NCBI RefSeq assembly: GCF_002846205.1 | Contig: NZ_PHKV01000003.1 | Span: 372,001-436,000 of the forward strand | Direction: 5' to 3' | Length of the DNA: 64,000 nucleotides | Source of the DNA: Xanthomonas prunicola | Lineage (GTDB): Bacteria > Pseudomonadota > Gammaproteobacteria > Xanthomonadales > Xanthomonadaceae | Part shown: one piece after another, positions 8,577 to 17,713 of the stretch | Layout of the letters: each line of letters opens with the position of its first letter | How positions within the stretch are numbered: the first letter of the stretch is position 1 | Program-made: the position numbers and the translations under genes | Notes under the pieces: generated by a model | The model's database searches: none | The model's input: the letters and a program-made list of their open reading frames with translations, nothing else | What the model was told of the DNA's origin: nothing

Positions 8577-9955
8577 TGCCTCACTCCCAACTCCGTCATC
8601 AGCTCGGCCTGCGCCTGCAGCGGCTCCGCCAACGCCATGGGCTGACCCAGGCCGAACTGGCGCGCCGGCTTGGGCTGTCGGCGAGCTATCTCAACCAGAT
8701 CGAGCGCAACCAGCGCCCGCTCACGCTGGCGATCCAGCAACGACTCAAGACCACGCTGGGCGACCTGGACGGTCTGCTGGATCTGGACGACCCTGCCGCG
8801 CTGGTCGAGCCGCTGGACGAATCGCTGCGCAGCCTGGGCCACGCGCTGCTACCTGCCGAACTGCGTGCGCTCACCGGCAACCTGCCGCAGGTGGCGCAGG
8901 CGCTGCTGGACCTGCACCGCGCCCATCAACATCTGCTTGAACGCAACGCCGCGCTGGAGCTACAGATCGGCGTCGAGCATGCGGCGATGCCATCGCTGTC
9001 GCCCGGCGAGCAGGTGCGCGACTACTTCAACCGCGCGCACAACTATCTGCCCGAGCTGGACGAGCGCGCCGAAGCGCTCTACGCCGAACTCGGGTTGACC
9101 CCGGAAAATCTGCCGCTACGGCTGCGCCAACGCCTCGCCGATCGTCATGGTCTGCTGGTGAAGGACGCCACCGACCTGCACAGCGACAAACGCAGCATGG
9201 ATGCGCAGGCGCGCGTGCTGTGGTTGCCAGCGCACTTACGGCCGGGCCAGCAGGCATTCCAGATGGCCGCGCAACTGGCATTGCTGGAATGCGCGCCGCT
9301 CCTGGACGCGCGTATTGCCGATGCCGGTTTCGAAGACGCCGAGCGCATCGCGCTCTCGCGGATCGGCCTGTCGAACTATTTCGCCGGCGCGCTGGTGATG
9401 CCGTACAGCGCCTTTCTGCACAGCGCGCAAACCTCACGCTACGACATCGAATGGTTGGCCGACCGTTTCGATGTGGGCTTCGAAGCAGTGTGTCACCGGC
9501 TCAGCACCTTGCAGCGGCGTGGGGAAGCCGGCTTGCCGATCTTTTTCATGCGGGTGGACCGCGCCGGCAACGTGTCCAAGCGTCACTCGGCCACAGATTT
9601 CCATTTCTCGCATGTCGGCGGCGCCTGCCCGCTGTGGATCGTGTACGAAGCCTTCAATCAGCCCGACCGCATCCTGACCCAGATCGCGCGCATGCCCGAT
9701 GGCCGACGCTATTTCTGGCTGGCCCGCCAGGTCAGCAGCGGCCCTCCCGGGTATGGCCGCCCACGCAAGACGTTTGCCCTGGCGATGGGCTGCGACCTGC
9801 GCCACGCCGATCAACTGGTGTATGCGCGTGGCTGGGATTTGAACGCGGTAGACGATGCGGTGCCGATCGGCCCGGGCTGCCTGACGTGCGAGCGCAGCGA
9901 CTGCGTGCAGCGTGCGTTTCCTGCGCTGCCGCGCCTACCGGCGAGCACGCGTTAG
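8576..9955 (+). CDS. XRE-type short-chain acyl-CoA transcriptional regulator (ScfR/RamB/PccR family)
   Basis: A 459-residue regulator. Residues about 5-65 are an XRE helix-turn-helix (RQRHGLTQAELARRLGLSAS-YLNQIE). The middle (about 150-320) resembles the ImmA/IrrE peptidase-like fold but shows no convincing HExxH. The C-terminus is the DUF2083-type acyl-CoA-sensing domain, ending in a GCLTCERSDC cysteine cluster. Relatives control propionyl-CoA, glyoxylate-cycle or 2-methylcitrate genes in response to acyl-CoA. Divergence from the mmsA operon, which ends in propionyl-CoA, makes that operon the probable target. The ATG at 8576 is used because the HTH starts just after it; no clear Shine-Dalgarno is seen and the operator touches the start, so a leaderless message is possible. 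A TTG 15 bases upstream is in frame. Confidence 0.9.
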   Translation: MPHSQLRHQLGLRLQRLRQRHGLTQAELARRLGLSASYLNQIERNQRPLTLAIQQRLKTTLGDLDGLLDLDDPAALVEPLDESLRSLGHALLPAELRALTGNLPQVAQALLDLHRAHQHLLERNAALELQIGVEHAAMPSLSPGEQVRDYFNRAHNYLPELDERAEALYAELGLTPENLPLRLRQRLADRHGLLVKDATDLHSDKRSMDAQARVLWLPAHLRPGQQAFQMAAQLALLECAPLLDARIADAGFEDAERIALSRIGLSNYFAGALVMPYSAFLHSAQTSRYDIEWLADRFDVGFEAVCHRLSTLQRRGEAGLPIFFMRVDRAGNVSKRHSATDFHFSHVGGACPLWIVYEAFNQPDRILTQIARMPDGRRYFWLARQVSSGPPGYGRPRKTFALAMGCDLRHADQLVYARGWDLNAVDDAVPIGPGCLTCERSDCVQRAFPALPRLPASTR

Positions 9956-10307
9956 CGTCTTGCCGGGAATTGGGAAGGGAGGAGTCGGGCTTGGAATTGC
10001 CACATTCACTGTGACCAACCAGTGCCATTGCCGCAGCGCAGCATTCCAAGCCGAGATAGCTGCCGCAAAATGCTTCATTGGAATGGAATGACTTGCGCTT
10101 CTACCCTGAAGCGGACACATGCAGGACAGGGGGACGCCAGCGCGCGAGAGCGCGCTTCCGGCGCCACGCACACGAACAAACAACGCCCATCACGCAGCAC
10201 CGCACCACTCGCCACGCCCGCGCGGACGCGCCAGCCCCGCCCCTGCGGCTGGCCGCACCAGCAGCCACCACCTTATTCGGTCACTTTGTCCTGGGAGGGA
10301 TCAACCG
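9956..10307. other. Intergenic region upstream of the galactan TonB receptor
   Basis: These 350 bases have no credible coding sequence. A GGAATTGGGAAGGGAGGAG-like purine stretch near 9966-9985 resembles the degenerate GGGAATxGGGAAT tracts seen elsewhere in this window. The only clear functional element is the strong Shine-Dalgarno GGGAGGGA at 10293-10300, which fixes the receptor start. Confidence 0.5.
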
Positions 10308-13001
10308 ATGCCTGTTCACCATACCGGCCTTACGGCCAGCCGGCGTCTGCGCCGCACGCCTGTCCGCGACATCCTCTGCACCACCATCGCCTGCGTGCTG
10401 GCCACCGCGTTCAGCGCGCACGCGCAGGACAGCGCGCCCACCGCGCCGCCGGCCGGCGATACCAGCACGGCCGCACCCAACGGGCAGGCGCCGGTCACGC
10501 TCGACAACATCACCGTGATCGGCCAACGCGCTAGCCTGAATCAGGCCGTGCAAGCCAAGCAGATGTCCGATCACGTCATGGAAGTGATCTCTGCGGACAA
10601 CATGGGTCAGATGCCCAACGTCACCGTGGCCGAGGCACTGGTGCGACTGCCCGGCGTCAACGGTACCCGCGACCGCGGCAACGAGAGCCTGGCCACCGTG
10701 CGTGGCCTGGGCCCGCGCATGACCATGGGCACCGTCAACGGGCGCGAGATCGCCTCGTCCGAGCCCAATCGCGCGGTGCGCTGGGAAGTGTTCCCCACCG
10801 AGATCGTCTCCACCGTCAAGGTCTACAAGACCCAATCGGCGGATCTGGTCGCCGGCGGCCTGGCCGCCACCGTGGACATCTCCACCATCAGCCCGCTGGA
10901 CTACACCGGCCCGGGCTTCGTCGGTACCGCCGGCCCGGTGTTCTACGACCACGCCAAGGACGTAGACGGCTACACCCCGTGGGGCAGCCGCTTCGGCGCC
11001 AGCTGGGTGCATAAGTTCAACGACAATCTGGCCGTGGCCTTCGGCGCGACCTATCAGAAGCAGAAGAACGCCAGCTCGTCGATCGGAAGCTGGGGCTATA
11101 CCGATGCCACCACCTCGCGCGATGTCGATGGCGACGGCACCGTCGATCCCACCCCGTGGGGCGCGGCCGATCAGCTCAAGCTGATCGACCAGACCCGCAC
11201 CGGCGCGATGGGCACCGTGCAATGGCGCTCGGGCAATTTCGAGTTGAAGTTCGACGGGTTGTATTCGCGCATTGAGATCGACGAAGACCAGTTGCAGAAC
11301 TGGTTCAACGGCCTGGCCTTCAGCACCTTTTCCGGCGCGACCAACCCGTACACCACGCCGGGCTCGTCCTACACCATCGTCGACGGCGATGTGGTGGCAG
11401 GCACCTTGGCCAATTCCAACCTGCAGGTCGACCATGTAGTCAGCCACTACAACGAGGTCAAGACGCTCACCGCAGGTGGCCTGAATGCCAAGTGGAGCGG
11501 CGATGTGTGGACCCTGGGCAGCGACCTGTCGTTCTCGCAGGCCAAGCGCGACAATACCTGGCAGGCGGTGCGCTTGGGCAGCAATCCGGACACGGTGTCG
11601 TTCGATTTCCGCCGCAGCGTCACACCCACCATCAGCACCAGCTCCGATACGCCCGAATACGGCATTGCCGGACAGACGGAACCGCAGGCGCTGCGCGACA
11701 AGATCGCCGCCCTGGCGCTCAATGCCAGCCGCTCGGTCGATGCAGGCCCGTTCACCTCGCTGGAATTCGGTGCGCGCGCGGCGCGGCGCGAAAAGCAGAA
11801 CCGGCATTTCATCAGCAACCAGTCCGGCTACGACCAACCGATCTCGGCGTACCAGGATCTGATCTACCCGGTCACCATGCCCGACTTGAACGTCCCCACG
11901 CTCACCGGCGGCAATCTGGGCGAGATCGCGCGGATCGGATTCGGCGGCTTCGACCCGAGCACGCTGGACGAACAACTGCTCGACCATTGGAACGTCAAGG
12001 AAGACGTGCGCGAAGCCTTCGCCAAGGCAGTCTTCAGCTCGCAGCTGTTCGGCACCGATGTCACCGGCAATGTCGGCGTGCGCCTGGTCAACACCAAGAC
12101 CACCAGCGAGGGTTTCGATTCGGTGGGCAGCACCATCCAGTCCAGCACCGGCAGCAAGGAATACACCGATGCGCTGCCCAGCGCCACGCTGAATTTCCTG
12201 ATCGACGACCAGCGCATCCTGCGCTTTGCAGTGGCCAAGGTTATCGCACGCCCGCCGCTGGACGAACTGCGCACCGGCCGTCGCCTGGACGACCCCACCG
12301 TCACCGTTGGCCAGCTCACCGGCAGCGGCGGCAACCCGCAGCTGGATCCGTTCAAGGCCACCCAGGTCGATGTGTCGTACGAGTGGTACTTCCACACCGA
12401 AGCGCTGGCGGCGTTGGCGGTGTATCGCAAGGAAGTCGATTCCAGCATCGGCTACCGCACCGATCGTGAAGTGATCAACGGCCTGGACTACCTGGTCAGC
12501 GCGCCGTTCAATGGCGGTGGCGGCTACATCAATGGCGCGGAACTCACCTTCCAGACACCGTTCTACTTCATCCCGCACATGGAAAACTTCGGCGTCTATT
12601 CCAACTATTCGCTGGTGGATTCCAACCTCAAGGAATTCTCGCCGGAAGACAACCCGCTGCCGCTGAGCGGGTTGGCCCGCAAGACCGGCACGTTCGACCT
12701 GTGGTACAGCAACGGCACCTTCGAAGCGCGCGTGGGTTACAAGTACCACAGTCCCTACACGGTGGTGTACGGCTGGAATGCCGCGCGTCTGGCACGCCTG
12801 CAGAGCGAAGGCACGGTGGATCTGAGCTTGAACTGGCAGTACAGCAAGCAGCTGGGCTTCCGTTTCCAGGCCAGCAATCTCACCAACGAGCCGTTGCGCG
12901 CCTACACCGACAACAAGCCCAACCGTCTGGCCAATCAGGACGATGGCGGCTACCAGGTGTTCGGTCGTCGTTACCAGTTGGAAGCAACCTATACGTTCTA
13001 A
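10308..13001 (+). CDS. TonB-dependent receptor, probable galacto-oligosaccharide importer
   Basis: An 897-residue outer-membrane receptor. The start follows GGGAGGGA by seven bases and gives a long basic signal region ending in AFSAHAQ (about residue 40). A TonB-box-like LDNITVIG follows, then a plug domain (ADNMGQMPNVTVAEALVRLPGV, about 85-105, as landmark) and a long beta-barrel ending in aromatic YTF. Earlier in-frame codons would add about 60 residues with no signal character. It is followed by a GH53 galactanase and a GH2 beta-galactosidase on the same strand, so it most likely imports arabinogalactan or galactan fragments. The substrate is inferred from neighbours, not from the receptor sequence. 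Confidence 0.92.
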   Translation: MPVHHTGLTASRRLRRTPVRDILCTTIACVLATAFSAHAQDSAPTAPPAGDTSTAAPNGQAPVTLDNITVIGQRASLNQAVQAKQMSDHVMEVISADNMGQMPNVTVAEALVRLPGVNGTRDRGNESLATVRGLGPRMTMGTVNGREIASSEPNRAVRWEVFPTEIVSTVKVYKTQSADLVAGGLAATVDISTISPLDYTGPGFVGTAGPVFYDHAKDVDGYTPWGSRFGASWVHKFNDNLAVAFGATYQKQKNASSSIGSWGYTDATTSRDVDGDGTVDPTPWGAADQLKLIDQTRTGAMGTVQWRSGNFELKFDGLYSRIEIDEDQLQNWFNGLAFSTFSGATNPYTTPGSSYTIVDGDVVAGTLANSNLQVDHVVSHYNEVKTLTAGGLNAKWSGDVWTLGSDLSFSQAKRDNTWQAVRLGSNPDTVSFDFRRSVTPTISTSSDTPEYGIAGQTEPQALRDKIAALALNASRSVDAGPFTSLEFGARAARREKQNRHFISNQSGYDQPISAYQDLIYPVTMPDLNVPTLTGGNLGEIARIGFGGFDPSTLDEQLLDHWNVKEDVREAFAKAVFSSQLFGTDVTGNVGVRLVNTKTTSEGFDSVGSTIQSSTGSKEYTDALPSATLNFLIDDQRILRFAVAKVIARPPLDELRTGRRLDDPTVTVGQLTGSGGNPQLDPFKATQVDVSYEWYFHTEALAALAVYRKEVDSSIGYRTDREVINGLDYLVSAPFNGGGGYINGAELTFQTPFYFIPHMENFGVYSNYSLVDSNLKEFSPEDNPLPLSGLARKTGTFDLWYSNGTFEARVGYKYHSPYTVVYGWNAARLARLQSEGTVDLSLNWQYSKQLGFRFQASNLTNEPLRAYTDNKPNRLANQDDGGYQVFGRRYQLEATYTF

Positions 13002-13010
13002 GCATTGCAC

Positions 13011-13042
13011 GATCGGCTGCACATGCGTCTGCGCAGCCGATC
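13011..13042 (+). terminator. Intercistronic hairpin after the galactan TonB receptor
   Basis: A perfect 10-bp stem, GATCGGCTGC at 13011-13020 with its complement at 13033-13042, and a 12-base loop. It lies just after the receptor stop and has no good T-run. It may attenuate or stabilise the message, giving more receptor than enzyme transcript. Confidence 0.55.
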
Positions 13043-13179
13043 TGATCTGTGCACACCTGCATAGCACCGCAGCCGCTGCGTGCACTCCAATCTGCAAGCC
13101 ACGTTTGGATTCTGCGCAGCGGCACGATCGCCTGCGGCATGCTGTCACCGCTCCACGTTAGTCTCTGTCGAGGAATTGC

Positions 13180-14391
13180 ATGCGCTCATCACGCCGTCTC
13201 TGGACGCCCGCGCTACTGGCGTTGGCCATTTCCACCTTCGCACACGCCGCCCCGGCCCCTGCCGCGCTGTATCTCGGCGCGGACCTGTCCTACGTCAACG
13301 AGATGGAAGAATGCGGCGTGCAGTACCGCGAGAACGGTGTGGTCAAAGATCCGTTCGAACTTTTCCACGCACACGGCGCCAATCTGGTACGCGTGCGCTT
13401 GTGGAACGATGCGCGCTGGACCAAGTACAGCGACCTGTCCGACGTCAAGAAGACCATTGCGCGCGCACGCGCGCAAGGCATGCAGGTATTGCTGGACCTG
13501 CACTACTCCGATGATTGGGCCGATGGCGAAAAACAGCTGATTCCCAAGGCATGGGCCAGCATCACCGACACCGATGAGCTGGCGCGCACGCTGTATGGCT
13601 TCACCTACGACACATTGAGCGCACTCGACCGCGCCGGTTTGATGCCCGAGCTCGTGCAAGTAGGCAACGAAAGCAATTCCGACCTGATGGACAGCCAGCC
13701 CTGGGACAAGAAACGCCCCATCGACTGGCAACGCAACGCCAAACTGTTCAACGCCGGCATCAAGGCGGTGCGCGACATGAGCGCACGCTCGACGATCAAA
13801 CCGCGGGTGATGCTGCATATCGCCCAACCGGAACATGTGGAGCCCTGGTTCGCCGCCGCCACCAAGGCCGGCGTTACCGATTTCGACCTGATCGGCATCA
13901 GCTACTACCGCAAGTGGTCCACCCAATCGATGGCGCAGCTGGGCAAGACCATCAAGCGCCTGCGCGACCGCTACGATGCCGATGTGGTGGTGGTTGAAAC
14001 CGCGTATCCGTGGACGCTTGAAGCTGGCGACACCTCGCACAATCTGCTCGGCGAAGACTCGCTGATCGCCGGCTACCCGGCCACGCCGCAAGGTCAGGCG
14101 CGCTACATGGTGGACCTCACCCAACTGGTCATCGATACCGGCGGCGCCGGCGTGGTGTATTGGGAGCCGGCATGGACCAGCAGCAGTTGCAAAACACGCT
14201 GGGGCACCGGCTCGTCATGGGAAAACGCCAGTTTCTTCGACTTCAAGCATGGCAACGAGGTGTTGCCGGCGATCGACTTCATGCGCCACCCGTATACCGG
14301 TGTGCCTGCGTCGAGCAAATATGAAGGCAGCAAGCGCGACGCAAGCACACCAGACAATTCTGCAGAGGCCGAAAAAAGGACGCAGCCATGA
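13180..14391 (+). CDS. galA: Arabinogalactan endo-beta-1,4-galactanase, GH53
   Basis: A 403-residue secreted enzyme that cuts beta-1,4-galactan side chains of pectin. The signal peptide is residues 1-23 (cut after AHA). The GH53 barrel carries the LGADLSYVNEME opening, VRLWND, and LDLHYSDDWAD. The acid/base glutamate is E164 in QVGNES and the nucleophile E273 in VVETAYPW, the normal spacing for the family. A GAGG-type Shine-Dalgarno (TCGAGGAAT) precedes the ATG. The stop overlaps the next gene's start by four bases, coupling it to the beta-galactosidase that would finish the released galacto-oligosaccharides. Confidence 0.95.
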   Translation: MRSSRRLWTPALLALAISTFAHAAPAPAALYLGADLSYVNEMEECGVQYRENGVVKDPFELFHAHGANLVRVRLWNDARWTKYSDLSDVKKTIARARAQGMQVLLDLHYSDDWADGEKQLIPKAWASITDTDELARTLYGFTYDTLSALDRAGLMPELVQVGNESNSDLMDSQPWDKKRPIDWQRNAKLFNAGIKAVRDMSARSTIKPRVMLHIAQPEHVEPWFAAATKAGVTDFDLIGISYYRKWSTQSMAQLGKTIKRLRDRYDADVVVVETAYPWTLEAGDTSHNLLGEDSLIAGYPATPQGQARYMVDLTQLVIDTGGAGVVYWEPAWTSSSCKTRWGTGSSWENASFFDFKHGNEVLPAIDFMRHPYTGVPASSKYEGSKRDASTPDNSAEAEKRTQP

Positions 14392-16949
14392 GCGGTATCA
14401 ATCGGCGTGAGCTGCTGCGCGGCATGCTTGCCAGTGGGGTGAGCGCCGCATTGCCAGTGGGCGCAGCCGGCGCATTGGTCTCGGCGGGCGCTGCAGCTGC
14501 TACGGCGAAAAACACCACAACGACATCCGCATTAGGCGATGCAGCGCTGGCACCGCGTGAGCGTCTGCTGTTCGACTTCGGGTGGCGCTTCCATCTGGGC
14601 CATGCCAGCGATGCGTCGCGCGATTTCGGATTCGGCACCTTCCAGCGCACCTTCGCAAAGGCCGGCAAGGACACCGCAACCGCTGCGCAATTGGCGTTCG
14701 ACGACAGTGCCTGGCAGCAGGTGGATCTACCGCATGACTGGGCCGTCAGCCTGCCATTTCAACAGGAGCCGATCTCCGCGTCCATGACCGAGGAAGACCC
14801 GGCCGCCGCGCATGGCTACAGGCCACTGGGGACGAGTTTTCCGCAGAACAGCGTTGGCTGGTACCGCCGCACGCTGCAGATTCCGGCAAGCGATCTGGGC
14901 AAGCGCATCAGCCTGGTGTTCGATGGCGTGTTCCGCGAGTGCATCGTGTTCTGCAATGGGCACATCGTCGGCCGCAATGCCAGCGGCTACTGCGGCTTCG
15001 AAGTCGACCTCAGCGACGTGCTCGACTACGGCCGGCCCAACATCATCGCCATGCGCGTGGACGCCACGCTGGGCGAAGGCTGGTTCTACGAAGGCGCCGG
15101 CATCTACCGGCATTTGTGGCTGCACAAGACCGACCCACTCCACATTCCGCAGGACGGCGTCTTCGTGCGCAGCACCGTGCAGGATGGCAACGCCACTGCG
15201 CAGCTTTGCACCGAGGTACGCAACGACGGCATCGCGCCACGCCAGTGCGTAGTGCAAGCGCGCATCACCGCACCGGATGGACGCACCGTGGCACAGGCGG
15301 CCAGCACAGCCGTCACGGTTGCGCCCGGCCAGGTGCAGGTAGTGGAGCACACGTTGCCCCTTGGGCAGGCCGCGCTGTGGTCGATCGACACCCCCCAGCT
15401 CTACAGCCTGACCACCAGCGTGCACAGCGACGGCACCGCAGTCGATGCGCTGGCCACGCCGTTCGGCGTGCGCAGCATCACCTTCGATGCGCAACGCGGT
15501 TTCCTGTTGAATGGCACCCCGCTCAAGCTGCACGGCACCAACAATCACCAGGATCATGCCGGCGTCGGCACCGCCATTCCGGACGCCCTGCACGAATGGC
15601 GCCTGCGCCAGCTCAAGTCGATGGGCTGCAACGCCTACCGCAGTTCGCACAATCCGGCCACGCCGGCATTGCTCGCGCTGTGCGACCGCCTCGGCATGTT
15701 GGTCATTGAAGAAACGCGCCGCATGTCCACCGACCCCGAAGCGATGGGCGAGCTGGAAACGATGGTGCGGCGCGGCCGCAATCATCCCAGCGTCATCCTG
15801 TGGTCGCTCGGCAACGAAGAGCCGCAGCAGGTCACCGAACGCGGCGCGCGCATTGTCGCGCGCATGCAACAACGCGTGCGCCAACTCGACCCTACCCGCC
15901 CCACCACCTTCGCGATGGACAAGGGCTTCGGCGATGGCGTGGGCCAGGTGGTGGATGTGGTCGGCTTCAACTACCGCACCAGCCAGATGGATGGCTTCCA
16001 CGCGCAATACCCCCACATTCCGATCTACGGCAGCGAAACCGGCAGCACCGTGTCGGTGCGCGGCAACTATCTGCGCGATGACAACCGCGGTTACACCCGC
16101 GCCTACGACCTGGACCACCCCTGGTGGGCCAGCACCGCCGAAGCCTGGTGGAGCTATGTGGCGCAGCGCCCGTACATCGCCGGCGGCTTCATCTGGACCG
16201 GCTTCGACTATCGGGGCGAACCCACGCCGTACAACCGCTGGCCGAATGTGGCCTCGCAGTTCGGTGTGCTCGATAGCTGCGGGTTTCCGAAGGACAACTA
16301 TTGGTACTACCGCGCGCAATGGACCAGCGAGCCGGTGCTGCATGTGTTCCCGCACTGGAACTGGGACGGCCTGCTGCAGCCCGACGATCACGGCCGTATC
16401 GAAGTCTGGTGCCACAGCAATCTCGAAGCGGTAGAGCTGCTGGTCAACGGCGTTAGCCAGGGCGTGCAGCAGGTGCCGGCTTATGGCCATGTCCAATGGC
16501 GCGTGATCTATGCACCCGGCGTGATCGAAGCGCGCGGCTTTCGCGGCGGCAAGCTGGTGCTCAGCGAACGCCGTGAAACCACCGGCAAGCCGGCCGCGAT
16601 CCGGCTCAGCTGCGACCGCACCACCCTGCACGCCAATGCCGAAGATGTCGCAGTGGCGAAGGTGGAAATCGTCGACGCACAAGGCCGTTTGGTGCCAACC
16701 GCCGACAACCAGGTGCAGTTCGCACTGCGCGGCGCTGCCCGGCTGATCGGCGTCGGCAATGGCGACCCCAGCAGCCACGAAGACGACAAGGCACCGCAGC
16801 GCAAGGCATTCAACGGCCTGTGCGCGGCGCTGCTGCAGACCACGCGCAGCAGCGGCGATATCGTGCTGCAGGCGACCGCACCTGGACTGACATCAGCCAC
16901 GCTGCGCCTGGCAGCAGCAGCCACGCGTGCGCGCGCATCGGTGGTTTGA
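14388..16949 (+). CDS. Beta-galactosidase, GH2, with Tat-like signal
   Basis: An 853-residue GH2 enzyme. The N-terminus NRRELLRGM followed by an alanine-rich hydrophobic stretch resembles a twin-arginine signal, suggesting periplasmic export of a folded protein. The galactose-binding-like domain (about 60-230), an immunoglobulin-like domain and the TIM barrel (from about 355, GFLLNGTPLKLHGTNNH) follow. The acid/base is E477 in LGNEEP and the nucleophile E550 in YGSETGS. A C-terminal beta-sandwich closes the protein. It overlaps galA by four bases (ATGA). The likely task is hydrolysis of beta-1,4-galacto-oligosaccharides brought in by the upstream TonB receptor. Confidence 0.93.
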   Translation: MSGINRRELLRGMLASGVSAALPVGAAGALVSAGAAAATAKNTTTTSALGDAALAPRERLLFDFGWRFHLGHASDASRDFGFGTFQRTFAKAGKDTATAAQLAFDDSAWQQVDLPHDWAVSLPFQQEPISASMTEEDPAAAHGYRPLGTSFPQNSVGWYRRTLQIPASDLGKRISLVFDGVFRECIVFCNGHIVGRNASGYCGFEVDLSDVLDYGRPNIIAMRVDATLGEGWFYEGAGIYRHLWLHKTDPLHIPQDGVFVRSTVQDGNATAQLCTEVRNDGIAPRQCVVQARITAPDGRTVAQAASTAVTVAPGQVQVVEHTLPLGQAALWSIDTPQLYSLTTSVHSDGTAVDALATPFGVRSITFDAQRGFLLNGTPLKLHGTNNHQDHAGVGTAIPDALHEWRLRQLKSMGCNAYRSSHNPATPALLALCDRLGMLVIEETRRMSTDPEAMGELETMVRRGRNHPSVILWSLGNEEPQQVTERGARIVARMQQRVRQLDPTRPTTFAMDKGFGDGVGQVVDVVGFNYRTSQMDGFHAQYPHIPIYGSETGSTVSVRGNYLRDDNRGYTRAYDLDHPWWASTAEAWWSYVAQRPYIAGGFIWTGFDYRGEPTPYNRWPNVASQFGVLDSCGFPKDNYWYYRAQWTSEPVLHVFPHWNWDGLLQPDDHGRIEVWCHSNLEAVELLVNGVSQGVQQVPAYGHVQWRVIYAPGVIEARGFRGGKLVLSERRETTGKPAAIRLSCDRTTLHANAEDVAVAKVEIVDAQGRLVPTADNQVQFALRGAARLIGVGNGDPSSHEDDKAPQRKAFNGLCAALLQTTRSSGDIVLQATAPGLTSATLRLAAAATRARASVV

Positions 16950-17199
16950 AGAGAGGCAGTCGCTGCGCACTGCGGTGGGAACTGCGGCGCTGCCGGGGCC
17001 GGCTTGGCCTTGGCAGCGCATCGGTGCCAGACGTCAGTCGAACGCCATCCGTCGGCATGTTTGAGAAACCGTGCCTGATCGAGCAGGTCCTCCCCGCTGG
17101 ACGATCGCGGCCAGCGCTGCAGCTGCAGCTGCGTCGACGACATGATCGGCATAGCTTGATCAGACCGACAACTTCCTGCCGCTTGCGTGATGGGCAGCG
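16950..17199. other. Intergenic region after the GH2 gene
   Basis: These 250 bases lie between convergent genes. No terminator with a T-run and no conserved coding sequence was seen. Confidence 0.4.
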
Positions 17200-17505
17200 T
17201 TACGTCTGGCTATTTCCCGCAGCCGGATCACGCGGAAAATAGCGGTTGAGCTTTTCTTCCCACGCGCGAAATTGCTCCAACGTATGGGCATCCATCGGGC
17301 GCGGGTCGTCGGCCAGTGCTTTCTTCTGCGCCACATAGGCGATGCGTTGAGACGACAGTTCGTCCCACGCCTTTCTGAGCATGACCGGATCCGGGTGCGA
17401 GACCATCATCGCCTCCAGCAGCGTGGCCTGTGCCACGCGCGCGGCCAGCAGATCGCTGAGCGCCTCGGTCACTGCCTGCATCCACTCGTGTTGTTTCTGT
17501 TCCAT
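17200..17505 (-). CDS. Hypothetical helical protein
   Basis: A 101-residue protein starting MEQKQHEWMQ and ending in a Pro/Ala/Gly tail. It is rich in Ala, Leu, Glu and Gln and should be mostly alpha-helical. No signal peptide, membrane segment or catalytic motif is visible, and the family was not recognised. The ATG at 17505 is chosen over an upstream in-frame start at 17592, because the 29 extra residues are Arg/Pro-rich and look like non-coding sequence. Coding is supported by normal codon character in the core. It stands alone between the GH2 and GH29 genes. Confidence 0.65.
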   Translation of the reverse strand: MEQKQHEWMQAVTEALSDLLAARVAQATLLEAMMVSHPDPVMLRKAWDELSSQRIAYVAQKKALADDPRPMDAHTLEQFRAWEEKLNRYFPRDPAAGNSQT

Positions 17506-17713
17506 ATCGACCCAAGTCGCCTGCGTAATGCGCCGCGCACCATAGCGCCTCAGCTGGAACGGCGGTGTGCAAGGGAGTGGACGCTTCACCACGTGGTGCG
17601 AATGTGGCGATTTCCCTCCTCATCGCCTCGCCAGGCGCAGCGAAACGCGCGGAACTGCATCCACCCCGCGATCCCCTCCCACGCGGCGCATGGCCGCGCG
17701 GGGACGCACGCTC

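Noticed and set aside
10281..13148. 955-codon open frame on the minus strand
   Set aside because: Antisense to the galactan TonB receptor; no domain and an abnormal His/Ala/Gln/Val composition.
14727..16778. 683-codon open frame on the minus strand
   Set aside because: Antisense to the GH2 beta-galactosidase; no recognisable motif.
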